Below are positions 1-12,238 of a stretch of 64,000 nt of DNA, piece by piece. This DNA is from Coix lacryma-jobi var. lacryma-jobi (taxonomy: Eukaryota > Streptophyta > Magnoliopsida > Poales > Poaceae): NCBI GenBank assembly GCA_009763385.1, contig CM019826.1, positions 65,905,864 to 65,969,863 on the forward strand. Reading direction: 5' to 3'. A program made the translations under genes and the position numbers. The notes below the pieces were generated by a model. It was not told where the DNA came from, did no database searches, and saw nothing but the letters and a program-made list of their open reading frames with translations. Position 1 is the stretch's first letter, and the number at the start of each line of letters is the position of its first letter.

Positions 1-2338
1 AACATAACTATTCTAAGCATCAACCAAACATAGCATCACAAACATCATAGACCAAAGGGTAGGGGTCTATGAACATCAAGCAATCCCAAAAGTCACATCA
101 CAGGGCACTCAACGATAACCCTAATCACCTTTTCTATTTTTCTTAATTATTTAAAAAGGTCATTTTATGAAGGTGCTCCAAAAATTACCAAATTAATCAC
201 ACAAGTTCATTAGGGTACAAGTATATGGCAAAACAAATTTCATAATTTTTGGAGGTCATTAAGGTGCTCAATTAAATCTAGACATTTAATTAACAAAAGG
301 CACTATTCCTTAATTAAAATAAAGCTCAAAAATCAACTTGTTCCAACTGACTTCAAAATTTCACCAGAGACTTGTCATGGCATAACTAGCTCACAAAAAG
401 TGATCTCACAAATTTTGGAGTTATAAAACATTTTCTAAAAATCCAAAACCATCATTTATTAATTAAAAGGGAGATTTTTCATTTTCAAATTTTTGCAGGA
501 AAGTCAAGTTTTATATTTTTATAAAATACTTCAGAGCATCAAGAGTCTACCACAAAATTTTCAGAATTTAAGGATCAACACAGAAAATCACACAAAAAGA
601 TGAAATCTGAACACTATTCACATGTATGAGAAAAATAGAAAACGGCACTGTTCTTCTCCTCCGTTCGCCGGCGACCGGCCGACGGCGGCGGCGCTGCTAC
701 GCCGGCCACGACGAGGCGCCTCAGGCGAAACCGAGGAGATGGGAGGCTTCAGGAGCTCACCGTGAGTCGATTAAGCGGCTCGGCGAGGGAAGGGGATGAA
801 CGGAGAGAGGTGGTCGACGGTGGCCGGCGGAAAGCTCACGGCGGCGATCGTCGTCCCGGTGATCCTGCGCGACACACGTGACCGCAAGGGGTCAGTCAGA
901 GGCGCAAAGGAGTAAGGAAGGTGATGCGGGGGTCGGAGGGAGATGATCAAGGCCGGAGAGGGAGTATTTCACGATCCCGACCTCGACGGGATTCTTGCCG
1001 GAGATGGGAACGGCGAGTTACGCCGGGCAAATGGAGGCGGTAGAGACCAAATTGAGGAGTGGGGAAGCTGCACGGGCTCAAGGCGGAGCTGTTGAGCTAG
1101 CTGGTAGAGCGGCGGGAGGTCTGGAGTGGGCTGGCCACGGTGGCGGAGGTGAGTGAGGAGCTCCGGCCACCGGCGGGCTTCTTATAGCCGCGGCCAGGGA
1201 CCGCTAGAGGGCGCGCGGGGGTGTGGATGAGGTTGCCCGCGGCGCGTGCTTGCGATGACATGATGAGGAAGGACGTGGGAGGTACGCAGGGACCGGTGTT
1301 GTGTTCGCCGGCGACGAACACGCGGCGGCGGCGCGCAGAGCGCTGTAGGGGACGTGAGCGCGGGTCAGCGCTCGCGTGCGGGCGCGGAGGGGGCAAAGGA
1401 ACATCGGCGACAGGTTGCAGGCGCGTGGGGAGCAGCCAGGCGCGCGGCGTGCGAGCTGCCGGCGGGGCGCCATGGCCGGGCCCCCCCCCCTACCGGAGAA
1501 GATAAACAGTAGACTAGGCTAGGGTTTGACCTTTGAGCAGTTTCTAAAATTTGCAAATTACTCCCAAAATTTGAACTGGGCAACAAAAACTCAAAACATC
1601 AAAGTTGTTCAGAAAAATGAGAGCTACAACTTTGTCAATATGAACATTTTCAAATTCCAAATATTTTTTGAACAATATTTGAAAACAGAAAAGGGGACAC
1701 TTTTGAAATTTGAATCAATTCAACATTACTCTGGATTTCAAACTGAAATTTGAAAATCTGTAAACATGAAAGTTGTTCCTTTTATCAAAACCTACAACTT
1801 TGCTATTATACACTTTTCCAGAAACTCATTAGTTTTTGAACTCATTTTGAAAACTGAAAAGGGGACAAAACTGGAGTTTGATTGAATTTGAAATAACTCA
1901 AAACTTTGTACTGCAACTTAAAAAGTTGTAAATACCAAAGTTGTTTCTCTTTGACAGATCTACAACTTTGCTTTTTGGACCAACCCCAAATTTTGAATAA
2001 TTTTTGAATAACAAAAAGAGGGATAAAATCCAGGATTTGGAAATCAGGGTTTTGAAAAGGGATTTGAAATCAAATCCTGATTTTTGAACTTTGGCCAACA
2101 CAACAAAACTTCAAGACACCAAAGGAACAAGAATTACACAAAGTTAATCACAGAGATGAAATTACCATTTTGCCCTAGTAGAGAGAAGTGGGCTAAATAG
2201 GGTTTTTGCAATAGAGGTAAATCACATAAAATGATACACTTAGCAAAATGCATTCACAAGAAATCATGATCAAGATGCTTAATGATGATAATGATGATAT
2301 GTCAAGTTAATTACATGCTAAACACCAGAGGTGTTACA
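1..2338 (-). repeat. 3' LTR of Tekay element, partial
   Basis: Inner 2338 bp of the 3' LTR, matching 9794-12131 base for base in length. It ends in ...GGTGTTACA on the plus strand, the complement of the LTR start TGTAACACC. It holds a GC-rich block (about 655-1500) followed by an AT-rich block, like its partner. The window edge truncates it. Confidence 0.93.
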
Positions 2339-2350
2339 GCCTTCCCCCCT
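2339..2350 (-). other. polypurine tract of Tekay element
   Basis: On the minus strand AGGGGGGAAGGC lies directly against the 3' LTR start. This is the expected position and composition of the primer for plus-strand DNA synthesis. Confidence 0.85.
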
Positions 2351-2413
2351 AAAAGAAATCTCGCCCCGAGATTCCACGTCTTACAAAAGGACAAAGAGGG
2401 ATAAAGGCAAACT

Positions 2414-3943
2414 TTACATTGACAGGGATTCGAGAAAGTCGGGGTAGTTCTTTGCTAAGAAGTCTTCGGATTCCCAGGTGGCTTCTTCTTCAGAGTGCTG
2501 GTTCCACTGGATTTTGTACCATCTTGTGGTGGTTCTTCGGGTAACACGATCCTTGTGGTCCAACACGCGAACTGGATATTCCGAGTAGGATAGATCAGGC
2601 TCTAGCTCGACACCTTCAACTTCCACGACATGTTCTGGTACTCGGAGACACTTCTTGAGTTGGGAGACATGGAAAACATTGTGGACAGCGGAGAGATGAT
2701 CGGGCAACTTCAGCTTGTAAGCTACCTTGCCACAACATTCCAAAATCTCAAACGGACCAATGTAGCGGGGTGCTAACTTTCCTTTGACTCCGAAACGAGT
2801 GACTCCTTTGGTTGGTGAGACCTTGAGATATACATAATCTCCAACTTGAAACTTCAGAGGTCGACGTCTCTTGTCAGCGTAACTTTTCTGTCGAGATTGG
2901 GCAATCTTCATATTCTCCTGTATCTGCTTGACTTTCTCTTCCATATCTTTAACCAGGTCAACTCCAAAGAATTCTCTTTCTCCGGGCTCAGACCAACTGA
3001 GGGGTGTACGACAACGACGACCGTACAGTGCTTCAAAGGGTGCCATTTTGATGCTCTCTTGGTAACTGTTATTATAAGAGAACTCTGCCAAAGGCAAACA
3101 GTCATCCCAAGTATCTGCGAAGGTAAGAACACAGGCTCTCAACATGTCCTCCAGCACTTGGTTGACTCGCTCAGTTTGTCCATCAGTTTGCGGATGATAT
3201 GCCGTACTATGCAAGAGCTTGGTTCCAAGTGAGGTATGGAACGCTTTCCAAAACTTAGCGACAAACTGGGTACCACGGTCAGAGACAATGCTCTTGGGTA
3301 TGCCATGAAGTTTCACTATGTGGTTCTTGTACAAGGCGGCATACATGGGGACGGTGTAACTGGTCTTCACTGGCAGAAAGTGAGCTTGCTTAGTGAGACG
3401 ATCCACGATCACCCAAATGGAATCAAAACCTTTCTGGGTCTTGGGTAGTCCATTGACAAAATCCATACTAATGTCGTCCCATTTCCAAGCGGGTACTGAC
3501 AAAGGTTGCAATTCTCCTCCAGGCTTCATGTGTACTGCCTTGACTCTTTGGCAGGTATCACACTGAGCGACATACCGGGCAATCTCAATCTTCATTTTAG
3601 TCCACCAGAATCTCTGCTTTAAGTCTTGATACATCTTGTTACTGCCGGGGTGAATAGAGAATCTGGTCAAGTGTGCTTCATCAAGGATTAACTGTCTCAA
3701 TTCAGGCACCTTGGGAACTACTAGACGGTTCTTGAACCAAACAACTCCTATATCATCGATCCTGAAACAATCAGCCTTTCCGGTCTGGACCTTTTCGATG
3801 ATGTGCTTGATTCCAGGGTTATCCTTCTGAGCAGCAATGACTTGATTCTTGATGGATGTTTCTATGTTGACATTGTTCAAGCTTCCTTGCGAAATCATTT
3901 CGATACCCATCCTTTCAAGTTCATGGCACAAGGAAAAAATCAT
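2414..3943 (-). pseudogene. integrase with chromodomain (3' part of Tekay pol)
   Basis: A 509-residue frame. The zinc-binding HHCC region is visible: His91 and His98, then CDTC at 128-131. The catalytic core has Asp161, Asp222 (SDRGTQF) and Glu258 (the HPQTDGQTERVN block), the DDE triad of retroviral-type integrases. The C-terminal ~55 residues form a chromodomain with conserved aromatic residues (WYKIQW, ATWE). In Tekay-type elements this domain is thought to steer integration to heterochromatin. The frame is offset by one from the RT/RNase H frame upstream. The two overlap at 3921-3943, where a run of six T (minus strand) marks a one-base indel. Key residues are intact, so the lesion looks recent. 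Would normally be released from the gag-pol polyprotein. Confidence 0.92.
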
Positions 3944-6404
3944 AGGGCTTTGTCGTCAGACAGTTGCAGTATGACTTGCGACTGAGGGCATCGGCAACTA
4001 CATTTGCCTTACCAGGATGGTAATGTACTTCGAGATCATAATCTTTAATCAACTCAAGCCATCTTCTCTGCCTCATATTCAATTCTTCTTGAGTGAAGAT
4101 ATACTTTAGGCTCTTGTGATCCGTATACATATTACAGGTACTGCCCAACAGATAGTGACGCCAAATCTTCAAGGCATGCACGACTGCTGCTAGCTCAAGA
4201 TCATGGGTTGGGTAATTTTCCTCATGTCGCTTAAGCTGCCGTGAGGCATAAGCAATTACTCGTCCTTCTTGCATCAAAACACAGCCCAAACCAGTACCTG
4301 ATGCATCACAGTATACATCAAAGGGTTTCTCGATATCTGGTTGAGCTAGGACTGGTGATGTAGTTAGCAGTTTCTTCAGGGCTTGAAAGGCTTGCTCACA
4401 GGCTGGTGACCAAACGAAATCCACGGAATTCTTCAACAACTCTGTGATAGGCTTGGCGACGCTGGAGAAATCTGGGATGAAACGACGATAGTACCCAGCC
4501 ATTCCCATGAAGCTGCGAACTTCGCGGACAGTGGTAGGTGGCTTCCAATCCAAGATATCTGCCACTTTCTCAGGGTCAACTGACACACCTTCAGCGGACA
4601 GGACATGACCAAGGAATTGAATTCGATCTAGCCAGAATTCACACTTACTGAACTTGGCATATAGCTGGTGATCTCTGAGACGAGATAGAACGATTCGAAG
4701 ATGCTTGGCGTGATCTTCAGGAGTTCTTGAATAGACAAGGATGTCGTCAATGAACACGACTACAAATTTATCGAGCTCTGGCATGAACACAGAGTTCATG
4801 AGATACATGAAATGAGCAGGGGCATTGGTCAAGCCAAAGGACATGACCAAGTACTCATATAGGCCATATCTGGTGGTGAAAGCTGTTTTAGGAATGTCTT
4901 CTGGACGGATTTTTATTTGATGATAGCCAGATCTGAGATCAATTTTGGAGAACACTCTGGCTCCAGACAACTGATCAAAAAGAAGGTCAATGCGAGGAAA
5001 GGGATATTTATTTTTGATGGTGACCTCATTGAGTGGGCGATAGTCAACGCACAGACGAAGACTTTTGTCCTTCTTCTTCACAAAGATAGCAGGACAGCCC
5101 CAAGGAGATGAACTTGGGCGAATGAGACCCTTGTCCAATAGCTCTTGCAATTGGACCTTCAGCTCTGCCAACTCTCTGGGAGGCATTCGATAAGCTCTAC
5201 GGGATATAGGAGCAGTCCCGGGCTTTAGCTCTATGGCAAACTCAACATCACGGTCGGGAGGCAGACCAGGTAGATCTTCTGGGAAGACATCAGGGAACTC
5301 ACAGACCACGGGAATATCCCTGATTTCCGGAACACAGGCGGTATTCAACTGGGTGGTTGCTGGTTTTTGAGGCATAGGAAGTTGGAGAAGGAGTTTGGAG
5401 GTGCTGTTAGGAATATCCACTCTCACAACTCTATTCAAGATGTCTAGCATGGCTTTATACTGACACATCCAATTCATGCCTAAGATAACATCTATCTCTT
5501 GATTGCGCAGTACTATCATGGTGGTAGGAAAGACATGTTCTCCTAACATTACTGGTATACTGCGGACCACTTCCTTAGTATTTATCCGCCCTCCAGGCGA
5601 AAGTATACAGAAACTTTCTTTTAACTCCCCCATGGGTAACTCATGCTTGATGACAAAAGTGCGACTGATGAAGGAATGCGATGCACCAGAATCAAACAAG
5701 ACGACTGCAGGATGATTGGCAACAGGGAACCTACCGAGCATGACGGGCTCTCCTTCTGGGATGTTACTGACGGTGGTGAAGTAGACTTGCCCGTGCTTCT
5801 TGACAAACTTGCCCTTCTGGACGTGCTGCTGCGGTGCACGGTGCTGCTGCTGTGATCCTCCAGGGCCTTTCTGTGCATGCTGGGCATTCTTCTTTGGTTT
5901 TGGGCAATCGCGAGACCAGTGACCAACTTGGCCACAGTTGTAGCATGGATGGTTGTAAGCTGTTTGTGGGGTGGTGACACGAACACCTGGGGCGTTCGGC
6001 TGAGTGGCACTTTGCTGGTTGGCATTATGAGTGGTGGCCGCGGTACGAACGACCACTTGCTGATGAGGGTATGGGGCACGGTTTTGGTGGTGGCTGGGGT
6101 GATAGATGATTCTTGGGCGCTTGTGGTTGCTGGAGAAGCTACTAGACCCAGCCTTCTTCTTCTTCTTCTCCTCTTGGTACTGGCGGTTACTTTCCTCGAA
6201 AGCGACAGCACGATCAACGACATCATGATAAGATCCGTTGAGGTTGTTGGATAGACCTCTGCGAATCTTAGGGTGCAGACCCCTGAGAAAACAATCTCTC
6301 TTCTTCTCATCCGTGTTGACATAGTCGGAGGCATACTGGCTCAGGTGGTTGAACTGACCCACATACTGCATCACTGTGGATTCCTTTTGCTGCAGGGCTA
6401 GGAA
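3921..6404 (-). pseudogene. gag C-terminus, protease, reverse transcriptase and RNase H of Tekay element
   Basis: Continues in frame from gag after a TAA stop; the first Met is at 6374. Numbering from there: a CCHC zinc knuckle at 144-157 (CYNCGQVGHWSRDC), the aspartic protease motif DSGA at 228-231, and RT at about 380-590 with the catalytic FIDD at 541-544. RNase H follows at about 687-797 (YCDASG, then YTDHKSL) and the tether ends in ADALSRK. The frame ends at residue 817 by frameshift, just before the integrase frame. All catalytic motifs are present, so the copy is broken only by the upstream stop and the downstream one-base shift. It fits Ty3/gypsy chromovirus polyproteins closely. Confidence 0.93.
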
Positions 6405-6875
6405 TTAATCAAGCTTCATCTTCATCAGACCTGATGGGATGTGGTGTGCACGGAAAGCGGTGCGGAACTCTTCCCAGGTCAGCTGGTGACCTTCAGGCTG
6501 GGCAGCCAACAGGTTGGCATACCAGGCACTTGCGGGACCACGGAGCTGCTGAGAAGCGAACCGGGGCTTCTGGATTTCAGTGCATCGGATGAGACCAAAC
6601 TTCTGCTCCATGGTGCGGAGCCAATCATCAGCTTCGAGGGGTTCATCGGCTCTGGTGAAAACCGGTGGACGGGTTTCAGTGAACTCTACATAGGTGGTCT
6701 CTTGGTTGAGACGACCACGGTGACCAACATTCTGCTGTCCTTGGTTCTGAGCCATTAGGTTGGCAGCGGCGGCCAAAGCTGCAATGGCATCTGCCAGGGT
6801 AGCAGGAACTGGTGGAGGGTTTGGAAGGTTGGCACCTCCGGAACTTCCGGCTCCAGTGCGGGTGTTCACAGGCAT
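6405..6875 (-). pseudogene. gag N-terminal part of Tekay element, cut by an in-frame stop
   Basis: 156 residues starting MPVNTRTG, with a low-complexity head and then the conserved capsid-type region (ADDWLRTMEQKF; RGPASAWY; LTWEEFRTAFR). This matches plant Retrotrans_gag proteins, which form the virus-like particle core. The frame stops at TAA (6405-6407) and reads on open for another 827 codons. The family normally has one continuous frame here, so the stop is most likely a point mutation. Programmed readthrough is a less likely alternative. The zinc knuckle lies beyond the stop. Confidence 0.9.
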
Positions 6876-7104
6876 CTGTTAAGAATTTGGGAACTTAGCA
6901 TCCAAAGATTGATTTTGAACGAAGCTGACTGATAAGATTCATTGATGCAAGGGTAGATAACTGATACAGAGGTTCGATAGATAACCACTAACTGACAAAG
7001 GAAAGATACCAGACAAGATACAGACTCGACTAGACAGAAAACCACTAACGCCCCAAACCTAGACTTAAGGCTTTAGGTGAGCAGATGGCATAGACACAAC
7101 GAAT

Positions 7105-7713
7105 CTAGTCGTCATCGATGATGATCATCTCTTCATCGTCGTCTTCATCTTCGATGATGAGCTCAGGCTCTTCCTCCTCATCTTCATCCTCAACGTGAAC
7201 ATCTTCAGCAGGTTCCACTTCTTCATTCTGGACTGGCTCATGTTCTACTTCAGGTTCCTCCACGACTCCATCTTCTGGATCCTCAGCAACAGGTGGAATC
7301 ACGGGGTGAAGTTGGTCGTACAGTTGATGTACCTCCTCATGAAGCATATCATTGTACTGCTCAATCTGGGCAGTGTACTGCTGCAGTCCATGGAGCTGGG
7401 CTCTGGCGACGTCCTCGCGGTTCCAAGCCTCGTTGCGCTGCTCGATAGCGCGAACTGTGTTCCGATTGGCCTGCTCCAGGGAAGCTCGTGCCTCATAAAA
7501 CTCCATGCGGGAAAGATAGAAGTCATGCTCCATGTTTTCCATTTCAGCCTTGAGATTCTTGATCTCCTCCTTCAGCTGCTTGCGGTTGCGGCGGGGAAAG
7601 CGACGTCCATTGGAGGATTCTCCAGTCTCTTCTCCTGTGCGTGGCGCCAGCTGGTGACGCGGCACACCGTTCGGTCCAGTTGACTTGCGAGCAGTCCGCT
7701 TGAGGATGACCAT
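7105..7713 (-). CDS. leader ORF between 5' LTR and gag: coiled coil with acidic tail, function unknown
   Basis: 202 codons in the sense direction of the retrotransposon, intact from ATG to stop, between the PBS and gag. Residues 1-45 are basic (RKQLKEEIKNLKAE starts the next part). About 44-130 is heptad-rich and probably a coiled coil. From about 140 to the end the protein is almost wholly Asp/Glu (DEDEEEEPE, DEDDDEE). I recognise no enzyme or structural domain. The position resembles the additional 5' ORF known in Ogre/Tat elements, but those proteins are not obviously similar. The acidic tail would fit binding of histones or other basic proteins; that is inference only. The long intact frame in a young element suggests it is maintained rather than accidental. 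Confidence 0.72.
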   Translation of the reverse strand: MVILKRTARKSTGPNGVPRHQLAPRTGEETGESSNGRRFPRRNRKQLKEEIKNLKAEMENMEHDFYLSRMEFYEARASLEQANRNTVRAIEQRNEAWNREDVARAQLHGLQQYTAQIEQYNDMLHEEVHQLYDQLHPVIPPVAEDPEDGVVEEPEVEHEPVQNEEVEPAEDVHVEDEDEEEEPELIIEDEDDDEEMIIIDDD

Positions 7714-8019
7714 ATCTGGACAAGAGATTATAGGTGAGAAAGGCTAGCAAGAAAAAGGTAAAGGCATACTAACCCAACCGTCTTAGAGAGGAAGTTAACT
7801 TAAGTGATTATGACATGATGCATGATTCGTCCCTACGGAACAAGGCAAAGCAACTACTAAGATAAGGTGCATAGGGCTTATACAAGTTGTCTTGCTACTA
7901 GTTGCCAAAGACAAGATGAGATGAGAGAAGCAATTTGGACTCAAAATAGTCAAGTTTAGTTTTTGGACTTAAAAACCTTTTGAAGTTTTCGCAAAAAGAT
8001 TGCAACGTCGTAGTGAGAT

Positions 8020-8031
8020 GCTCCGATACCA
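8020..8031 (-). other. primer binding site of Tekay element
   Basis: Minus-strand TGGTATCGGAGC, three bases inside the 5' LTR. It matches the usual plant initiator-Met tRNA primer site (TGGTATCAGAGC) except one base. Confidence 0.85.
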
Positions 8032-8034
8032 CTC

Positions 8035-11000
8035 TGTGACGTAACGGCCCTAATCCCATGGCCCACTGATCACTGTCAACCACTGACAGTCGATCCGTAC
8101 AGCCAAGAGACTAAGACCGGGTTCCGCCACTGGGCTACATCAGTGCCCGATGTCCGCAGGATCATCTCACAATTCAGTTACAATCTCTTGAACATTTTGA
8201 CAAATAACATCGGAGTAAATAGCGGAAGACTTAGATAACAATAGTTTTACAAACCAGGGTTCAACATAACATTAAAGTGAAGTTATTACAGACCATAGTT
8301 CAACTAGATAGAGTTGGCAGAGTAGCATACGACAACAACTAAAAGATAAAGATACATCACCCAGCCCGAGGGTGAATAATCACTCATCGGCCTCATCGGC
8401 CTCTTCCTGAACAACAGTCACACAGCAGGGTCCAAGGCATACTGAGGAATCTGCCATACCTGCAACATGGGTAAAAGAACCCTGAGTACAAAGGTACTCA
8501 ACAAGACTTAACCGACTAAAGAAAAGGGAGAAGACTCAGGAATGCAGGCTTAGGGTAGTCAAGGTAAGGCTTAAGCAAGTTCAAGTCTTTTGCAGAAAAG
8601 CATTTTTGGTAAACCTTATTTTTATTTTGAAAGATTCGGTATTCCTTGTTCCAACATAATCCTTGATTCATTTTACTTTCCAAAAACAGACCTAGTTGAG
8701 AACCACTCCCTGTTGACAGTCAGTGACTAAGTCTCCATAACCGAGGAGCAGCGTTAATCCGGATAAATAATACTCAGCTGAGGGTCCCTATCCACACTGC
8801 ATATGTAGCACCCAAGCTTGCATATGCCAACTCGTCTACCACGATTCCTCCAAGATTGGGCCCGGTCCTACGCCACCCGGAAGTACAGTACACCACTCCA
8901 ATCCGGGACTTTAACCCACGTGGGTACATGCTACTTCCGCCATCTCTCCACTCCCAGTGCGCGGTTGTCGGTCCAATAACGGATTCCTCGGAGCCGAAGC
9001 TTTCCGTAGTATGTGAATAGTTGCAAGTCTTAGTCAATCAGGCCCCCATACAGGTGGTCCCTAAATTTTCCAGCCAGCGACAAGCACCTCGGGACTCTAA
9101 CCCAAGAGTACATGCCCTGTCAGTTTTTTAACCCTGTCCCGGTCGGTGTCAACTGTTGAGTCCCGGACTACAACATGACGGCACCGTACGCAAGGACTAC
9201 CTCTCCTTCCCATTGACTAAGTACGGATCAGATACTTAGCCAATAGTGGGAGTAAACCAGAAATTCCCATAAATATTCTTAAAGTGATCACACTTTGAAA
9301 TTGGCATTTTTATTGCAAATCTATCATATAGCATTGCTAAGCATTTTGTAAATAGTTTTTGAAAAGCAGGTATCGGGTGTATCATTGGTCAAGGTAGATA
9401 ATGCATCAGATAGGATTTCACTCAACTCCTATCAACCTAATGCAATAATTTAATTCAAAGCATTTAAGGAAAACATTTATAAAAGCAAGGTAGGGTTAAA
9501 TGCACCGGGGCTTGCCTTGGACGGCAAAAAGAGCAGAGTCGGGGTAGGTATAGGTGTCGGAGCTCGGGGTTGCCTCGGGGACAGATCCTTCGGTGGCTAC
9601 CTCGACTTCAGGTCCTTCTTCGTCAACTATACGGATGCAATTATGAATGCTCATGAGAATGATGACATGGACTTATGGTGCAAGACAATACCACAGATTC
9701 AAGATTACTCTTAGGCAAGGCATAATCGAAATCTAGGTTGAGCATAAAAGGTGACCATTTCTTCCTTAAGTCAAATTGATTAAACTAGACTATAACATAA
9801 CTATTCTAAGCATCAACCAAACATAGCATCACAAACATCATAGACCAAAGGGTAGGGGTCTATGAACATCAAGCAATCCCAAAAGTCACATCACAGGGCA
9901 CTCAACGATAACCCTAATCACCTTTTCTATTTTTCTTAATTATTTAAAAAGGTCATTTTATGAAGGTGCTCCAAAAATTACCAAATTAATCACACAAGTT
10001 CATTAGGGTACAAGTATATGGCAAAACAAATTTCATAATTTTTGGAGGTCATTAAGGTGCTCAATTAAATCTAGACATTTAATTAACAAAAGGCACTATT
10101 CCTTAATTAAAATAAAGCTCAAAAATCAACTTGTTCCAACTGACTTCAAAATTTCACCAGAGACTTGTCATGGCATAACTAGCTCACAAAAAGTGATCTC
10201 ACAAATTTTGGAGTTATAAAACATTTTCTAAAAATCCAAAACCATCATTTATTAATTAAAAGGGAGATTTTTCATTTTCAAATTTTTGCAGGAAAGTCAA
10301 GTTTTATATTTTTATAAAATACTTCAGAGCATCAAGAGTCTACCACAAAATTTTCAGAATTTAAGGATCAACACAGAAAATCACACAAAAAGATGAAATC
10401 TGAACACTATTCACATGTATGAGAAAAATAGAAAACGGCACTGTTCTTCTCCTCCGTTCGCCGGCGACCGGCCGACGGCGGCGGCGCTGCTACGCCGGCC
10501 ACGACGAGGCGCCTCAGGCGAAACCGAGGAGATGGGAGGCTTCAGGAGCTCACCGTGAGTCGATTAAGCGGCTCGGCGAGGGAAGGGGATGAACGGAGAG
10601 AGGTGGTCGACGGTGGCCGGCGGAAAGCTCACGGCGGCGATCGTCGTCCCGGTGATCCTGCGCGACACACGTGACCGCAAGGGGTCAGTCAGAGGCGCAA
10701 AGGAGTAAGGAAGGTGATGCGGGGGTCGGAGGGAGATGATCAAGGCCGGAGAGGGAGTATTTCACGATCCCGACCTCGACGGGATTCTTGCCGGAGATGG
10801 GAACGGCGAGTTACGCCGGGCAAATGGAGGCGGTAGAGACCAAATTGAGGAGTGGGGAAGCTGCACGGGCTCAAGGCGGAGCTGTTGAGCTAGCTGGTAG
10901 AGCGGCGGGAGGTCTGGAGTGGGCTGGCCACGGTGGCGGAGGTGAGTGAGGAGCTCCGGCCACCGGCGGGCTTCTTATAGCCGCGGCCAGGGACCGCTAG

Positions 11001-12131
11001 AGGGCGCGCGGGGGTGTGGATGAGGTTGCCCGCGGCGCGTGCTTGCGATGACATGATGAGGAAGGACGTGGGAGGTACGCAGGGACCGGTGTTGTGTTCG
11101 CCGGCGATGAACACGCGGCGGCGGCGCGCAGAGCGCTGTAGGGGACGTGAGCGCGGGTCAGCGCTCGCGTGCGGGCGCGGAGGGGGCAAAGGAACATCGG
11201 CGACAGGTTGCAGGCGCGTGGGGAGCAGCCAGGCGCGCGGCGTGCGAGCTGCCGGCGGGGCGCCATGGCCGGGCCCCCCCCCCTACCGGAGAAGATAAAC
11301 AGTAGACTAGGCTAGGGTTTGACCTTTGAGCAGTTTCTGAAATTTGCAAATTACTCCCAAAATTTGAACTGGGCAACAAAAACTCAAAACATCAAAGTTG
11401 TTCAGAAAAATGAGAGCTACAACTTTGTCAATATGAACATTTTCAAATTCCAAATAGTTTTTGAACAATATTTGAAAACAGAAAAGGGGACACTTTTGAA
11501 ATTTGAATCAATTCAACATTACTCTGGATTTCAAACTGAAATTTGAAAATCTGTAAACATGAAAGTTGTTCCTTTTATCAAAACCTACAACTTTGCTATT
11601 ATACACTTTTCCAGAAACTCATTAGTTTTTGAACTCATTTTGAAAACTGAAAATGGGACAAAACTGGAGTTTGATTGAATTTGAAATAACTCAAAACTTT
11701 GTACTGCAACTTAAAAAGTTGTAAATACCAAAGTTGTTTCGCTTTGACAGATCTACAACTTTGCTTTTTGGACCAACCCCAAATTTTGAATAATTTTTGA
11801 ATAACAAAAAGAGGGATAAAATCCAGGATTTGGAAATCAGGGTTTTGAAAAGGGATTTGAAATCAAATCCTGATTTTTGAACTTTGGCCAACACAACAAA
11901 ACTTCAAGACATCAAAGGAACAAGAATTACACAAAGTTAATCACAGAGATGAAATTACCATTTTGCCCTAGTAGAGAGAAGTGGGCTAAATAGGGTTTTT
12001 GCAATAGAGGTAAATCACATAAAATGATACACTTAGCAAAATGCATTCACAAGAAATCATGATCAAGATGCTTAATGATGATAATGATGATATGTCAAGT
12101 TAATTACATGCTAAACACCAGAGGTGTTACA
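8035..12131 (-). repeat. 5' LTR of Tekay element, full length (4097 bp)
   Basis: Bounded by TGTGACGTAA on the left and GGTGTTACA on the right in plus orientation, giving TG..CA ends on either strand. The left end abuts the PBS. Base differences from the window's partial copy are about six in 2338 positions (for example near 11107, 11339, 11457, 11653, 11741 and 11911). No gene beyond LTR sequence is evident in these 4.1 kb; short ORFs in the GC-rich block (about 10450-11290) are conserved only because the LTRs are identical. Confidence 0.94.
10974..10980 (-). promoter_or_regulatory. putative TATA element in Tekay 5' LTR
   Basis: Minus-strand CTATAAG within GC-rich LTR sequence, followed by a G/C-rich leader. 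The same site is at 1181-1187 in the other LTR. Placement is plausible for the element promoter but transcription was not tested. Confidence 0.4.
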
Positions 12132-12238
12132 CAATTACATCGAAATCGTTCTAATTAAAGTATTACAATCCTTATTTAATCCTATTAAAACAAATATCAT
12201 AAATGTTACATTAAAAGTCTAGAACTTAAAGACGAGAA

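Larger units (their letters stand above)
1..12131 (-). mobile_element. Ty3/gypsy chromovirus (Tekay type), nearly complete, minus strand
   Basis: The first 2338 bases recur at 9794-12131 with the same length and only about six differences by eye, so both are LTRs of one element. Reading on the minus strand the order is 5' LTR, PBS, an extra leader ORF, gag, protease, RT, RNase H, integrase with chromodomain, polypurine tract, 3' LTR. The integrase-before-LTR order and C-terminal chromodomain define a chromovirus; the 4.1-kb LTRs fit the Tekay/Del clade. The outer ~1.76 kb of the 3' LTR lies left of the window. The right flank is CACTA sequence, so this element is nested in it; the base pairs next to the right LTR are caatt, but the matching target duplicate is outside the window. 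The body is interrupted by one in-frame stop (6405-6407) and one frameshift (about 3936-3943). Confidence 0.95.

Noticed and set aside
1097..1586. Overlapping frames in the GC-rich block, repeated at 10890-11379
   Set aside because: They are conserved only because they lie in the two LTR copies; they overlap on both strands and have no recognisable protein features.
5621..6334. Long frame opposite and shifted to gag-pol of the Tekay element
   Set aside because: Shadow of the real gag-protease frame; Ser/Thr/Arg-rich and unlike known proteins.
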